64,000 nt of DNA from Chloroflexota bacterium (GTDB lineage: Bacteria; Chloroflexota; Dehalococcoidia; Lucifugimonadales; UBA3495), in NCBI GenBank assembly GCA_028873965.1, contig JAPPMU010000049.1:1-64000 (forward strand). Direction: 5' to 3'. Shown here piece after piece: positions 1 to 7,431 of the stretch. Made by a program: the position numbers and the translations under genes. The notes below the pieces were generated by a model. It was not told the DNA's origin. It made no database searches and saw only the letters and a program-made list of their open reading frames with translations. The first letter of the stretch is position 1. Each line of letters opens with the position of its first letter.

Positions 1-501
1 GCCAGAGCCGGATGGTCGTTCGTTAGCCCCACGGCCGGGGGTGGTACGCAAAGTTTTTACTGCCATGGTTGACGGTTGCGGCATGATGCCGGCGCGTCCA
101 GGAAGGCAGCTGCCCCTGTGGCCAATTGGACTACGCGCCTGAGATGTTGGGACGACGACAGTCCGGGTTGTCCCATGGCCGGTGATGCGATTTTGATGCT
201 AACGGGATGGCCGTAAACGACCTGGTGGCCCTGGCAAAAGTTTTTCACCTGACGCTGACCATTATGGAACATAAGTTCGCGTCGTGTCAAGAGGAGGTTG
301 TCGGCAGGGCAATCACGTCCACATGGGTGGCGTCGGATCTATGTCGCATGGCAGCAGCCGTCGATGAATTTTACCGGGATGAACAGGATGAACGGGATGG
401 ACAGGATATGATGCGATTGCCCTGGAGGTTGTCAGGCTTTTGGCGGGATGACCGGGTCACGATGATACAATTGGCCCATCCATACTTGAGGGGGAAATGC
501 C
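1..501. other. No supported gene
   Basis: I see no convincing coding region here. An open frame on the plus strand from 207 runs through a dispersed 83-bp repeat (328-410) and into the next gene in another frame, and it shows no recognisable family motif, so it is treated as chance. Apart from that repeat the stretch appears non-coding. Confidence 0.5.
328..410 (+). repeat. 83-bp dispersed repeat, copy 1
   Basis: This segment matches the reverse complement of 8417-8499 without gaps, differing at roughly a dozen of 83 positions. Its 3' half carries the GGGATGAACAGGATGAACG type of iteration. It is probably a REP-like dispersed repeat that happens to remain open when translated. It belongs to no gene I can support. 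Confidence 0.7.
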
Positions 502-873
502 TTGTCGATGTTCAAGGTGGACGTGGGAGTCGGCAATCTGGACGGCGGCGATCTCGCGCCGGTGCAGCCGGTGGTGGACACCGGAGCGGCGCATTCGATG
601 CTGCCGGAGTCGCTGATGACGCAGTTGCGCATCGAGCCGCGTGAACACCTGCGGTTCATCCTCGCCGACGGAACCCGGGTGCGCTACGGATACGGATTCG
701 CTCGGTTCAGCATCGATGGCGACGAGCGGCCCTGTCCGGTCATATTCGGGCCGGACGGGAACTACCTGCTGGGCGCGTCGACGCTGGAGGCGTTCAACCT
801 AGTGGTGGATCCCGTGGGCGAGCGCTTGGCGCCGGCGGAGTGGCTGTCGCTGGGTTGGGGCGGATCGAGGTGA
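502..873 (+). CDS. Retropepsin-like aspartyl protease domain protein
   Basis: A 123-residue protein dominated by one retropepsin-like fold. The catalytic signature VDTGAAHSMLP puts the aspartate near residue 26, and a later hydrophobic GNYLLGAST stretch resembles the second half of single-domain aspartyl proteases (often annotated as clan AA or retroviral-type proteases). Such proteins act as dimers; substrates are usually unknown. The TTG at 502 lies about six bases after a GAGGGGGA ribosome-binding site; the ATG at 508 is the alternative. It stands alone on the plus strand. The family call rests on the DTG motif and length. Cellular role is not known. Confidence 0.75.
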   Translation: MSMFKVDVGVGNLDGGDLAPVQPVVDTGAAHSMLPESLMTQLRIEPREHLRFILADGTRVRYGYGFARFSIDGDERPCPVIFGPDGNYLLGASTLEAFNLVVDPVGERLAPAEWLSLGWGGSR

Positions 874-968
874 ATCCACAATTGCCAGGCAGAGTTTGGG
901 CAGGCACCCGGACACCAGCCTTTCCAGTATCATTGGGATTGTGTCGCGCCAAAACCGGAAAGACCGCC

Positions 969-1775
969 ATGGAAATGCTTAGCGCAACGAAACCTGACAT
1001 TCGAGCAGTCAGCATCGCCCAGCAAATCCACAAAGTGGCCGACGCGGAGCAAACGTTTCTGTTCGGCTCACGGGCCCGCGGGGACCACCGCCCGGACTCC
1101 GACATCGACGTCGTGGTCGTCAAGGAAGAACCCCAGACGGAATCCTGGCTGGAAGACCTGCAACGGCACGCTCGCGACATACAGAAAACTCAGATGCCGG
1201 AAGCATCCGGCATCGACGTCATCTGCATGACGAAATCCGAATTCAACAGAGGGCGCGTCCTCAGAAATCACATGGCGAACACCATCGCCAAGGAAGGATA
1301 CCCGACCATGCCCGACGAAGGCGTTGGATATGGAACCGACTACGCAGACGAACGCATTGACTGGGACGACGTCGATAAGAAAATCATTGACGCGACCGGC
1401 GCCGCCACCTGGATCAACGCCATCCGGGACGCGGGAATCATCGACGTGGGCGATGACCTACAGCTCGGACGCGTGGCTCAAAATGCCCTCGAATTCGCGT
1501 ACAAAGCCGTCTTGGGAGCCCACGGTTGCGCATACCCCGTCAGCGGACGCGACGGGCACAACCTACGGATCTTGACGGATCTGCTCAGGGAAAATCAAAT
1601 CATAGGCGCGGACGAACTCGCTCCGGGTGAAAACCATCGGTACCTGACCGAGTTTGGCGGAGGAGCGGTCTATGCTCGTGAACACCCGCCACTGGACAGA
1701 CGGCTCATCGCCCGTGAAATACCCCAAGCGGTGGCGCAACTGCGGACCATGGTGGACGACACCCGCCATAGCTGA
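969..1775 (+). CDS. MNT-type nucleotidyltransferase fused to a HEPN domain
   Basis: A 268-residue two-domain protein. Residues 33-47 hold the nucleotidyltransferase signature GSRARG followed by DSDID, the metal-binding aspartates of minimal nucleotidyltransferases. From about residue 165 a helical domain (ALEFAYKAVLGAHG, then GHNLRILTDLL) resembles HEPN domains. Separate MNT and HEPN proteins form MntA-HepT toxin-antitoxin pairs, in which MNT adds AMP to a tyrosine of the HEPN RNase; here both are in one chain, as in some stand-alone regulators. The ATG at 969 was chosen over upstream in-frame codons because the family begins shortly before the GSxxxG motif. A toxin-antitoxin role is inference; no clear Rx4-6H RNase motif was identified. 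Confidence 0.8.
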   Translation: MEMLSATKPDIRAVSIAQQIHKVADAEQTFLFGSRARGDHRPDSDIDVVVVKEEPQTESWLEDLQRHARDIQKTQMPEASGIDVICMTKSEFNRGRVLRNHMANTIAKEGYPTMPDEGVGYGTDYADERIDWDDVDKKIIDATGAATWINAIRDAGIIDVGDDLQLGRVAQNALEFAYKAVLGAHGCAYPVSGRDGHNLRILTDLLRENQIIGADELAPGENHRYLTEFGGGAVYAREHPPLDRRLIAREIPQAVAQLRTMVDDTRHS

Positions 1776-1955
1776 CCGGACATCGCACCAGAAATACGGG
1801 CACTGCCCTGAAAACGCCTTCCGTCACAGTGCCGAACTTATGCGTCCCGGTCAGACTTTTCCAGAGCAGCGAAATCGTCTCCGCTGAACCCACCGCCATT
1901 GACACCCCTAACCGTTGTTGGTAGCCTGAATCTGCGTTCCGGCGCACCATGGCCT

Positions 1956-2031
1956 GGCCCGCTAGCTCAACTGGCAGAGCAGCTGACTCTTAATCAGCAG
2001 GTTCTCGGTTCGACCCCGAGGCGGGTCACCA
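1956..2031 (+). tRNA. tRNA-Lys (anticodon CTT)
   Basis: The full cloverleaf can be folded by eye. The acceptor GGCCCGC pairs with GCGGGTC (one G-U), the D stem is GCTC/GAGC, the anticodon stem GCTGA/TCAGC encloses CTCTTAA with CTT at 1989-1991, and the T arm is CTCGG-TTCGACC-CCGAG. CCA is encoded at 2029-2031. It reads AAG codons. Confidence 0.96.
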
Positions 2032-2083
2032 TTTTCATTTAACCGTTGCGCGGGATCAGCGATCCGGCCGAGCCGACGGTCGC

Positions 2084-2168
2084 GGGGAAGTGTCGGAATT
2101 GGCAGACGAGCATGACTTAGGATCATGTGCCCTTGGGCGTGCGGGTTCGAGTCCCGCCTTCCCCACCA
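2084..2168 (+). tRNA. tRNA-Leu (anticodon TAG)
   Basis: A class II tRNA. The acceptor GGGGAAG pairs with CTTCCCC, the anticodon stem CATGA/TCATG encloses a loop with TAG, a long variable arm follows (TGCCCTTGGGCG region), and the T arm is GCGGG-TTCGAGT-CCCGC. CCA is encoded at 2166-2168. It lies 52 bases after tRNA-Lys, probably in the same transcript. Confidence 0.96.
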
Positions 2169-2183
2169 CCCCGCTTTGGTACT

Positions 2184-2543
2184 TCAGCCCTCGTCCCCCT
2201 CGTAGGGGTCCAGCCAGCCGAAGCGGCGGAAGCTGACCCGGCCGGCATCGCTGAACTCCACCCCTTCCGCCTCCAGCAGCTCCCGTTGCAGCAGCGCGCC
2301 CAGACCCTCGCCGCGGGGGCTGATCTTGCCCTGGGCGTTGATCACCCGCTGCCACGGGACGTCGGGACGTTCCGCATCGGGGTATCTCCCCAAAGACGCC
2401 AGGCAGAAGCCCACCATGCGCGGGGTGCAGCCGCCGACGATCTGGGCGATCTGCCCGTAGGTTGCCACTTGACCATGCGGGATCTGGCGTACCACCTCGA
2501 GGACGCGCTCGTACACCGGCGGGAGGTCGGGAGCGTCTTCCAC
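2184..2543 (-). CDS. Alkyltransferase-like (ATL) DNA-damage protein
   Basis: A 119-residue member of the O6-alkylguanine-DNA alkyltransferase family. It has the helix-turn-helix region (PHGQVATYGQIAQIVG) and the active-site loop, but the loop reads PWQRVI where methyltransferases have PCHRV. The tryptophan in place of the acceptor cysteine is the hallmark of ATL proteins, which bind and flip alkylated guanines and hand them to nucleotide excision repair without removing the alkyl group. The start is a GTG at 2543, seven bases after the stop of the upstream membrane-protein gene, so the two are likely co-transcribed. The gene converges with the tRNA genes. Confidence 0.9.
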   Translation of the reverse strand: MEDAPDLPPVYERVLEVVRQIPHGQVATYGQIAQIVGGCTPRMVGFCLASLGRYPDAERPDVPWQRVINAQGKISPRGEGLGALLQRELLEAEGVEFSDAGRVSFRRFGWLDPYEGDEG

Positions 2544-2550
2544 GAAAGGG

Positions 2551-3117
2551 CTACTCGGTGGCGTCAGGGCGAACCACGTTGGCCTTGTTGGCCACGGCTG
2601 CCCAGGTCAGCTCGGTAAGCATCCGCACCGGGTCGAGGATGGCCCACAGCACACCGACGTTGAGGAAGTAAGCGTTGGCGAACACCACTATGCCCAGCGC
2701 CGCCGGGACCACCGCGCCGACCTTGCCGGCCGCGCATCCGCAACGCCAGAGCGCCACCGCCGCCACGCTGCACGACGCGATGAACAGGGGGTTGAGCGTC
2801 CGCCACACTTCGCCCCAGTAGTCGCCAAACAGTTCGGTGTATCCGTTGATGAAAACCGCCAGCGCGAGCACCGCCAGCGCCAGGCTCCGCACCCAGGCGA
2901 CTCGCCGAGTGCTCAGCCAGAACCACCAGACGCCCGCGAAGCCCATCACCAGCGGGCCGATCTGCCACAGCTTCCATCCCCAGCCGGCCACGCTCAGGTC
3001 GTTGGGGTCGGCTATGTCCGTGTTCACCGTCCAGGCGAAGATGGCAAAGATGATGATCGCCGCGGCGGCGAGGGCGGCTATCGCATCGAGGTCACGGGGA
3101 AAGAAGTGCTTGAACAC
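2551..3117 (-). CDS. Integral membrane protein of unknown function
   Basis: A 188-residue protein with about five hydrophobic segments (for example IAALAAAAIIIFAIFAW, SLALAVLALAVFI, VGAVVPAALGIVVFANAYF). I recognise no family. The start is a GTG at 3117, with a palindromic repeat element lying upstream (3166-3275). It precedes the ATL gene by seven bases. Location in the cytoplasmic membrane is clear from composition; nothing in the sequence indicates a substrate. Confidence 0.7.
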   Translation of the reverse strand: MFKHFFPRDLDAIAALAAAAIIIFAIFAWTVNTDIADPNDLSVAGWGWKLWQIGPLVMGFAGVWWFWLSTRRVAWVRSLALAVLALAVFINGYTELFGDYWGEVWRTLNPLFIASCSVAAVALWRCGCAAGKVGAVVPAALGIVVFANAYFLNVGVLWAILDPVRMLTELTWAAVANKANVVRPDATE

Positions 3118-3165
3118 GGTAGAACGCTTTACGATTCGCCGCGATGTTTTGCTGGGCAGTCGATT

Positions 3166-3275
3166 GTCAGAAGCAGGATTTTCAAGATTTGGGGATTGTC
3201 AGGATTGGAACCGTTATGTGATGGAGGTCTCCCAATCCTGTCCAATCATAAAATCCGCGAAATCCTGATTCTGAC
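3166..3275. repeat. Palindromic repeat family A, copy 1
   Basis: A 110-bp element bounded by GTCAGAAGCAGGATT and AATCCTGATTCTGAC (14 of 15 bases complementary). Inside, GGATTG-type blocks also mirror each other (GATTGTCAGGATTGG against CCAATCCTGTCCAATC), so the transcript could fold into a long hairpin. Related copies lie at 40483-40593, 41946-42033 and 43693-43740. It occupies the gap between two minus-strand genes. Confidence 0.85.
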
Positions 3276-3284
3276 GGTTCCCTA

Positions 3285-3623
3285 TTACCAGTTGACCAGG
3301 CCGGGCTTTTGCGCCTTCCAGCCGGCGTCTGAGGGGAACATGGTTTCCATTTCGACGCGGCCGAGGTCGCCCTCAAACATGTGCTCGACGGCCGAGCGCC
3401 AGGCGACGTAGTGGGGCTGCTCGCGGTGGGTGGCGTGGGCCTCGCGGTTGGCGTACACCTCGTAGAGGTAGAACTGGTTGGGGTTGTCGGGGCTGCGCAG
3501 GATGTCGAAGCGGAAGCAGTTTTCCTCGTCGCGCACGCTGCCCTGGCCGTCGCCGAGGCTGGCGGCGGCGAACTCGTCGGCATAACCGTCCTTGATGTTG
3601 ATGGTCACGAAAATGGCGTACAT
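3285..3623 (-). CDS. Antibiotic biosynthesis monooxygenase (ABM) family protein
   Basis: A 112-residue single-domain ABM/YgiN-like protein with a ferredoxin-like dimeric alpha-beta barrel. The N-terminal strand YAIFVTINIKDG, the central FRFDILRSPDNPNQFYLYEVY and the following AHxxHxxxPHYxxW helix are typical. Members include quinol monooxygenases and LsrG-like isomerases; the substrate here cannot be deduced. The ATG at 3623 is preceded by a strong AGGAGGAA site. It is divergent from the alpha/beta hydrolase gene and probably uses an extended -10 promoter read leftward at 3686-3691. Confidence 0.85.
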   Translation of the reverse strand: MYAIFVTINIKDGYADEFAAASLGDGQGSVRDEENCFRFDILRSPDNPNQFYLYEVYANREAHATHREQPHYVAWRSAVEHMFEGDLGRVEMETMFPSDAGWKAQKPGLVNW

Positions 3624-3685
3624 GGTCGGGATTCCTCCTGTGAATTGAGGCGGCGAGATACCCTTCGGGTTGGCCGCCGGGCGAA

Positions 3686-3693
3686 ATTATAGC
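3686..3693 (-). promoter_or_regulatory. Extended -10 promoter for the ABM gene
   Basis: Read on the minus strand this is TGCTATAAT, a consensus -10 with the TGn extension, about 60 bases upstream of the ABM start codon. No good -35 is seen, which is normal for extended -10 promoters. Assignment is from sequence only. Confidence 0.45.
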
Positions 3694-3731
3694 AGGCGAC
3701 CCCGTGCTAAAATGCCGCGAGGAGACTGCCC

Positions 3732-4607
3732 ATGCCCACCCCCAACGACTGTTACATCGACCTGCGCGGATTGCCCTTCCATTACCGTGATTGGGGCGGA
3801 GATGGCCGACCGGTCCTGCTGCTGCACGGGTTGGCGTCCACCTGCCACATCTGGGATTTGGTGGCTCCGCTGCTGGCGGAAGAGTTCCGGGTCGTCGCGC
3901 TGGACCAGCGGGGTCATGGGCTGTCGGCGCAGGTGGAGGACGGGTACGATTTCGCCACCGTGTCCGGCGACGCGGAGGCGTTCGTAAAGTCCCTGGGATG
4001 GGAGCGGCCCGTGATCGTCGGACACTCCTGGGGCGCGGACGTTGCCTTGGAACTGGCTGCGGCATGTCCTGAAGCGGCGGCCGGCCTGATATTTGTCGAC
4101 GGCGGAACCATCGAACCGTCGGCTCGACCCGGGTGGAGCCTGGAACAGGCGCGGCAGGATATGGCGCCGCCCATCTTCACCGGCTTCACGCCGGAGATGA
4201 TGCGGGCGCGCGTGGTCGATGGCGCGCGCTTCGGGCCGAACCCTTCCGAAACGGTGATCGAGGCCGTGCTGGCCAACTTCCGCGTGCTGGAGGACGGCAC
4301 CATCCAGTCCCACCTGCGTCGGGAGAACCACCTGCGGATCATCGACGCGCTGTGGGATCACAAGCCGTCGCAGCTGTATCCGACACTGCGGTGTCCGGTG
4401 CTGATGCTGCCAGCGCGGCAGTCCACGCCTGACGCCATGGACCGGCGGTTCCGGCGCGAAGAATCGATTGCGAAAGCGACGTCGCTGATGCCCGTAAGCA
4501 AGACGGTGTGGCTGGAAGACAGCATCCACGACGTGCCGTTGCAACGCCCCGAACTCGTCGCCAGCACCATCCGGGAACACATAATGGGTGGGTTTTTTGA
4601 TCGCTAG
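3732..4607 (+). CDS. Alpha/beta-fold hydrolase
   Basis: A 291-residue single-domain hydrolase. It opens with the oxyanion-loop segment VLLLHGLAST, carries the nucleophile elbow GHSWGAD (serine near residue 100), and ends with a histidine-containing IHDVPLQRPE segment suited to the catalytic His. The acid is probably an aspartate in the late strand region. The family includes esterases, epoxide hydrolases and C-C hydrolases, and substrate cannot be told from sequence. The ATG at 3732 follows GAGGAG. It is followed by the coiled-coil membrane gene at 4685. Confidence 0.85.
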   Translation: MPTPNDCYIDLRGLPFHYRDWGGDGRPVLLLHGLASTCHIWDLVAPLLAEEFRVVALDQRGHGLSAQVEDGYDFATVSGDAEAFVKSLGWERPVIVGHSWGADVALELAAACPEAAAGLIFVDGGTIEPSARPGWSLEQARQDMAPPIFTGFTPEMMRARVVDGARFGPNPSETVIEAVLANFRVLEDGTIQSHLRRENHLRIIDALWDHKPSQLYPTLRCPVLMLPARQSTPDAMDRRFRREESIAKATSLMPVSKTVWLEDSIHDVPLQRPELVASTIREHIMGGFFDR

Positions 4608-4684
4608 CTTCGCCACGTCATTGACGGGCGCTGCTGGAAAGTCACCGAATACGCGAGGCTGGTTTACTTATGGGAGAAACTGGT

Positions 4685-5218
4685 ATGACTCCGTTGCTGA
4701 CGGCGCTAATCGCCGCTTACGCAGTTTTGGTCGCCGTCGTGGTGGCCGCGCTGACGGCCATCTGGTCCCGGCTCACCAACCTGGGCAAGGACCAGGGCGC
4801 ATTGCATGGGGCGTTTGGCGGTGTCCAGGGTCAGTTGGCTTTGATGAACGAGAACATTGGCCGGATCACCGCGGAAATCGGCCGTCTCAATGGCGAAATC
4901 GGGCGTTTGGATGCCAAGATCGATAACAGGTGTGGGTCTCTGGACCAAAGAATTGACGCTTTGCGTGGACAGGTCGAACGGAGCAACGAAACGCTGCGAG
5001 AGGAAATGCGCCACAACCACGAAACGCTGCGGGAGGAAATGCGCCGCGACAACGAAGCGACGCGGGAGGAGATGCGCCGCAACCACGAAGCGACGCAGGA
5101 GGAGATGCGCCGCAACACTGAAAGAATTTTGTCGGCCCTCGCCAACCACTCGCATCAGGATGGCAGCCCGCCGGTATTCGCAGCTCCCCCTGACGCAGAG
5201 ACGATAGCCGCCGACTGA
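4685..5218 (+). CDS. Membrane-anchored coiled-coil protein with HxH tail (paralog A)
   Basis: About 177 residues: an N-terminal transmembrane helix (residues 2-25, LLTALIAAYAVLVAVVVAAL), then a long coiled coil (INGEIGRLDAKI-type heptads), then four near-identical 10-11-residue repeats of the type REEMRRNHEATQ, and a C-terminal motif ILSALANHSHQ before a Pro/Ala/Asp-rich end. The same architecture and C-terminal NHxH-like motif occur at 21087, 32712 and 43228, so this is one paralogous family. The ATG at 4685 was preferred to 4670 because GGGAGAAA lies at the right distance. Function is unknown; a membrane-tethered oligomer is likely. Confidence 0.75.
   Translation: MTPLLTALIAAYAVLVAVVVAALTAIWSRLTNLGKDQGALHGAFGGVQGQLALMNENIGRITAEIGRLNGEIGRLDAKIDNRCGSLDQRIDALRGQVERSNETLREEMRHNHETLREEMRRDNEATREEMRRNHEATQEEMRRNTERILSALANHSHQDGSPPVFAAPPDAETIAAD
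4985..5125 (+). repeat. Internal tandem repeat in paralog A
   Basis: About four imperfect 30-33-base units based on GAGGAAATGCGCCACAAC, encoding the REEMRxNxExT repeat. The near-identity at DNA level indicates recent unit expansion inside the gene. Confidence 0.7.
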
Positions 5219-5283
5219 TTAAAGATAGACCCGCTCCGCGACCATTCCGTTGAAAGCCGTCAACCCGACACAGGAGGCAGATC

Positions 5284-6159
5284 ATGACCACCGTAGGCTC
5301 CGGCAAGTACACCTACACTCTCGAAGAAAACTGGGCGCATCTCCCCGAGGGCATGACCATGGGCAACGCCTCGGCGGTGGCCACGGACTCGCAGGACCGG
5401 GTTTACGTGTTCCAGCGCAAGGACCCGCCGGTGCTGATCTTCGGACCCGGCGGCAACTACTTGGGCTCCTGGGGCGTGCGCGCCATCGACGAGGCGCACG
5501 GCATCTACATCCAGGACGATATCGTTTACATCACCGACCGCACCGACTCGGTGTGCGTCATCTTCACGCTGGACGGCAAGCCGTTGCAGGTCATCGGCGA
5601 CCGCGGGGTTCACTCCGACACCGGCTGCGAGGTGCCCGGCGAGGTGTGCCCGCGTTCGGCCGGTCCGTTCAACTATCCCACCGAGATCGTGCCCGCCCCC
5701 AACGGCGATCTGTACGTTTCCGACGGGTACCGCAACGCCCGGGTGCATCGCTTCTCCAGGGACGGGCAGCTGAAGCAGTCCTGGGGCGAGCCGGGCAAGG
5801 GCGGGGCGGGCGAGTTCCACCTGCCGCACAGCATCGTGGCGCATCCCAACGGCAACCTCTACCTGTGCGACCGCGAGAACAACCGCATGCAGATCTATTC
5901 GCCCGACGGCGAGCACCTGGCCATGTGGGAGGACATGCGGCGGCCGCTGGACATCTCCATTGACAGCGAGAACAACCTGGTCATCAGCGAGGGCGGCGCG
6001 AACGGCCTGTCGCCGCGGGTCAGCATCATGGACCCCGACGGCAACGTGCTGGCGCGCTGGGACTCCGAGTCCGCCCACGGCAGTTGGGTGGATGCCCACG
6101 GCAACATCTACATGGCGCTGGGCGCCCAGGAGCGGGTGGACAAGTACGTGCGGCAGTAG
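5284..6159 (+). CDS. NHL-repeat six-bladed beta-propeller protein
   Basis: A 291-residue NHL-repeat protein. Repeating blades show the pattern of a hydrophobic strand, then LYVSDGYRNARVHRFS or LYLCDRENNRMQIYS, the classical D-x-x-N-x-R-(I/V) NHL signature, about every 45-60 residues. There is no signal peptide, so it is probably cytoplasmic or a scaffold; related proteins include the propeller of peptidyl-alpha-hydroxyglycine lyases. The ATG follows AGGAGG at optimal spacing. The final 65 bases, including the stop codon, recur exactly at 7250-7314, after an inserted module. Confidence 0.85.
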   Translation: MTTVGSGKYTYTLEENWAHLPEGMTMGNASAVATDSQDRVYVFQRKDPPVLIFGPGGNYLGSWGVRAIDEAHGIYIQDDIVYITDRTDSVCVIFTLDGKPLQVIGDRGVHSDTGCEVPGEVCPRSAGPFNYPTEIVPAPNGDLYVSDGYRNARVHRFSRDGQLKQSWGEPGKGGAGEFHLPHSIVAHPNGNLYLCDRENNRMQIYSPDGEHLAMWEDMRRPLDISIDSENNLVISEGGANGLSPRVSIMDPDGNVLARWDSESAHGSWVDAHGNIYMALGAQERVDKYVRQ

Positions 6160-6160
6160 G
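6096..6160 (+). repeat. 65-bp direct repeat, left copy (NHL gene 3' end)
   Basis: The last 21 codons of the NHL gene with its stop. It is identical over 65 bases to 7250-7314. Together the two copies bracket the Panacea/toxin module, as expected if the module was inserted with duplication or regeneration of the 3' end. Confidence 0.95.
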
Positions 6161-6288
6161 ACGATATCACCCGGATTGTCGTCAGCGTTGTAAATCGGCG
6201 ACGCGCCCCCAACGCAATATAGCTGCGGGGCGCGTCGTTCTGTTCCCGGGTCGTATAAAGAGTCGTTGCATCCCAGGAGACGGCCAGT

Positions 6289-6888
6289 ATGGAAACGCCA
6301 ACCCAATTTACGCAGGATACGAACAAGGTGATCGAAGCGGTCATCTACATGGCCGAACAATCCAAGGATGACTCTTACTTCGGCGAACGCAAGGTGTATA
6401 AGCTGCTGTACTACGCCGACTGTGAAGCGTATAGACAGCACGGTGCGCCCATCACCGGCACCATGTACGTCCACTATCCCCACGGCCCGTTTCCTGAGAA
6501 CTGGCCGACGCTGAAAAAAAGGATGATAACGGCCGGCGACGTGCAGATATTTGGCAGTCACCCCCGGGAAGGTCGTAAGGATCATGGACTCAACCTGATA
6601 TATCCTCAACGTTCGGTCAGAGAGGGCATCCTTACCCCGGAAGATTATGCGATTCTGTCAGCGCAGGTAAAGCGATTCGCCGGCTTCAACTTCGCGGGGA
6701 TTGAAGAATACGTGCAGGAGGAAGCAGGATGGTTTACGACGGATGATGGCGACACGATTCCGTATGAGGCGTCCGGAATTTCAGCCCCGCCGTTGAGCGC
6801 GGACGGGGTCAGGAGGGGGAAAAGCATTGCTGAGAGACGCGCCCGGCAACGGACCCCGCTACGAAGTCCGGGAGACCGCCCAGTTTGA
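6289..6888 (+). CDS. Panacea-domain (DUF4065) antitoxin-like protein, locus 1
   Basis: A 199-residue protein with the Panacea (DUF4065, SocA-like) domain: VYKLLYYADCEAYRQHG then YVHYPHGPFPENW near residues 35-70, and a C-terminal region ending in PYEASGIS. Panacea proteins are the antitoxins of PanAT systems, where one fold neutralises many unrelated toxins, usually encoded next to it. The ATG is preceded by AGGAGA. The small gene at 6827 overlaps its 3' end. It is about 40% alike by eye to the second Panacea protein at 7432. The antitoxin role is inferred from family and context. Confidence 0.85.
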   Translation: METPTQFTQDTNKVIEAVIYMAEQSKDDSYFGERKVYKLLYYADCEAYRQHGAPITGTMYVHYPHGPFPENWPTLKKRMITAGDVQIFGSHPREGRKDHGLNLIYPQRSVREGILTPEDYAILSAQVKRFAGFNFAGIEEYVQEEAGWFTTDDGDTIPYEASGISAPPLSADGVRRGKSIAERRARQRTPLRSPGDRPV

Positions 6889-7126
6889 TGCTGACTGGCG
6901 CAGGGAAATCCAGGTGGGAAATCTAAATCCGATGGTGGCGCCTTCTGATCTGCTGTTCATCAAAACGCTGTTGGCGCAGCAACCTTACTCGGGCAGGTGG
7001 CAGCCAGGCACGCCTTACGATTGTCGCACCATAGCACTGGCCAGGATCTTTGAGATTGGATATTACGTGGTCGAGGATGACCGGGCCGTTTACCTGGACA
7101 GCATCAGCTTTGTCGGTGGGAACTGA
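6827..7126 (+). CDS. Putative toxin partner of Panacea antitoxin, RelE/ParE-like
   Basis: A 99-residue protein overlapping the antitoxin gene by 62 bases, with a TTG start following AGGAGGGGGA. The sequence YEVRETAQFDADWRREI, then GTPYDCRTIALARIFEIGYYVVEDDRAVYLDSI, suggests a small alpha/beta RelE/ParE-type fold (R-x-I/V strand followed by a V-V-E-D-D-R-x-V-x-L strand). The start of a homologous gene follows the second Panacea gene at 8024. The toxin call is inferred from size, overlap and partner; I do not recognise the exact family. Confidence 0.6.
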   Translation: MLRDAPGNGPRYEVRETAQFDADWRREIQVGNLNPMVAPSDLLFIKTLLAQQPYSGRWQPGTPYDCRTIALARIFEIGYYVVEDDRAVYLDSISFVGGN

Positions 7127-7249
7127 ATCGGGGTTGCGGGTAGCGCTTGTGATGCAATGTGCGGCGCCACTTGCTGCTAAAGCAGCGGAGGTGTTGCTTT
7201 GTCGTCGATACAAAATTCACTGCAATGCCTGGATTTAATGGGTTGATGT

Positions 7250-7314
7250 CCACGGCAACATCTACATGGCGCTGGGCGCCCAGGAGCGGGTGGACAAGTA
7301 CGTGCGGCAGTAGG
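7250..7314 (+). repeat. 65-bp direct repeat, right copy
   Basis: An exact copy of 6096-6160. It has no upstream NHL coding sequence, and its preceding bases (GTTGATGT against GTGGATGC) already diverge, so it is a detached gene end. The natural terminator lies 13 bases further on. Confidence 0.95.
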
Positions 7315-7326
7315 CAGGGCACGCAA

Positions 7327-7370
7327 CCGCAGGGGCCGGCCGTTCATCGTACCGGCCCCTGCGGTTTTTT
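7327..7370 (+). terminator. Rho-independent terminator
   Basis: CCGCAGGGGCCGG at 7327-7339 pairs perfectly with CCGGCCCCTGCGG at 7352-7364, with a 12-base loop and six T residues after the stem. Confidence 0.92.
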
Positions 7371-7431
7371 ACGTATGTTCAGTTTGCGGTACGATGCGTG
7401 TATCCAGTTACAGCCGGCGAGGAGGTCGCAC

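Larger units (their letters stand above)
7127..7431 (+). other. Intergenic: duplicated gene end and terminator
   Basis: No gene of its own. The stretch holds the second copy of the NHL 3' end (7250-7314) and a strong intrinsic terminator (7327-7370), probably the original terminator of the NHL gene. The Panacea 2 gene starts just after it. Confidence 0.7.

Noticed and set aside
207-644. A 145-codon plus-strand frame
   Set aside because: It contains a dispersed repeat, overlaps the retropepsin-like gene in another frame and has no recognisable domain or ribosome-binding site.
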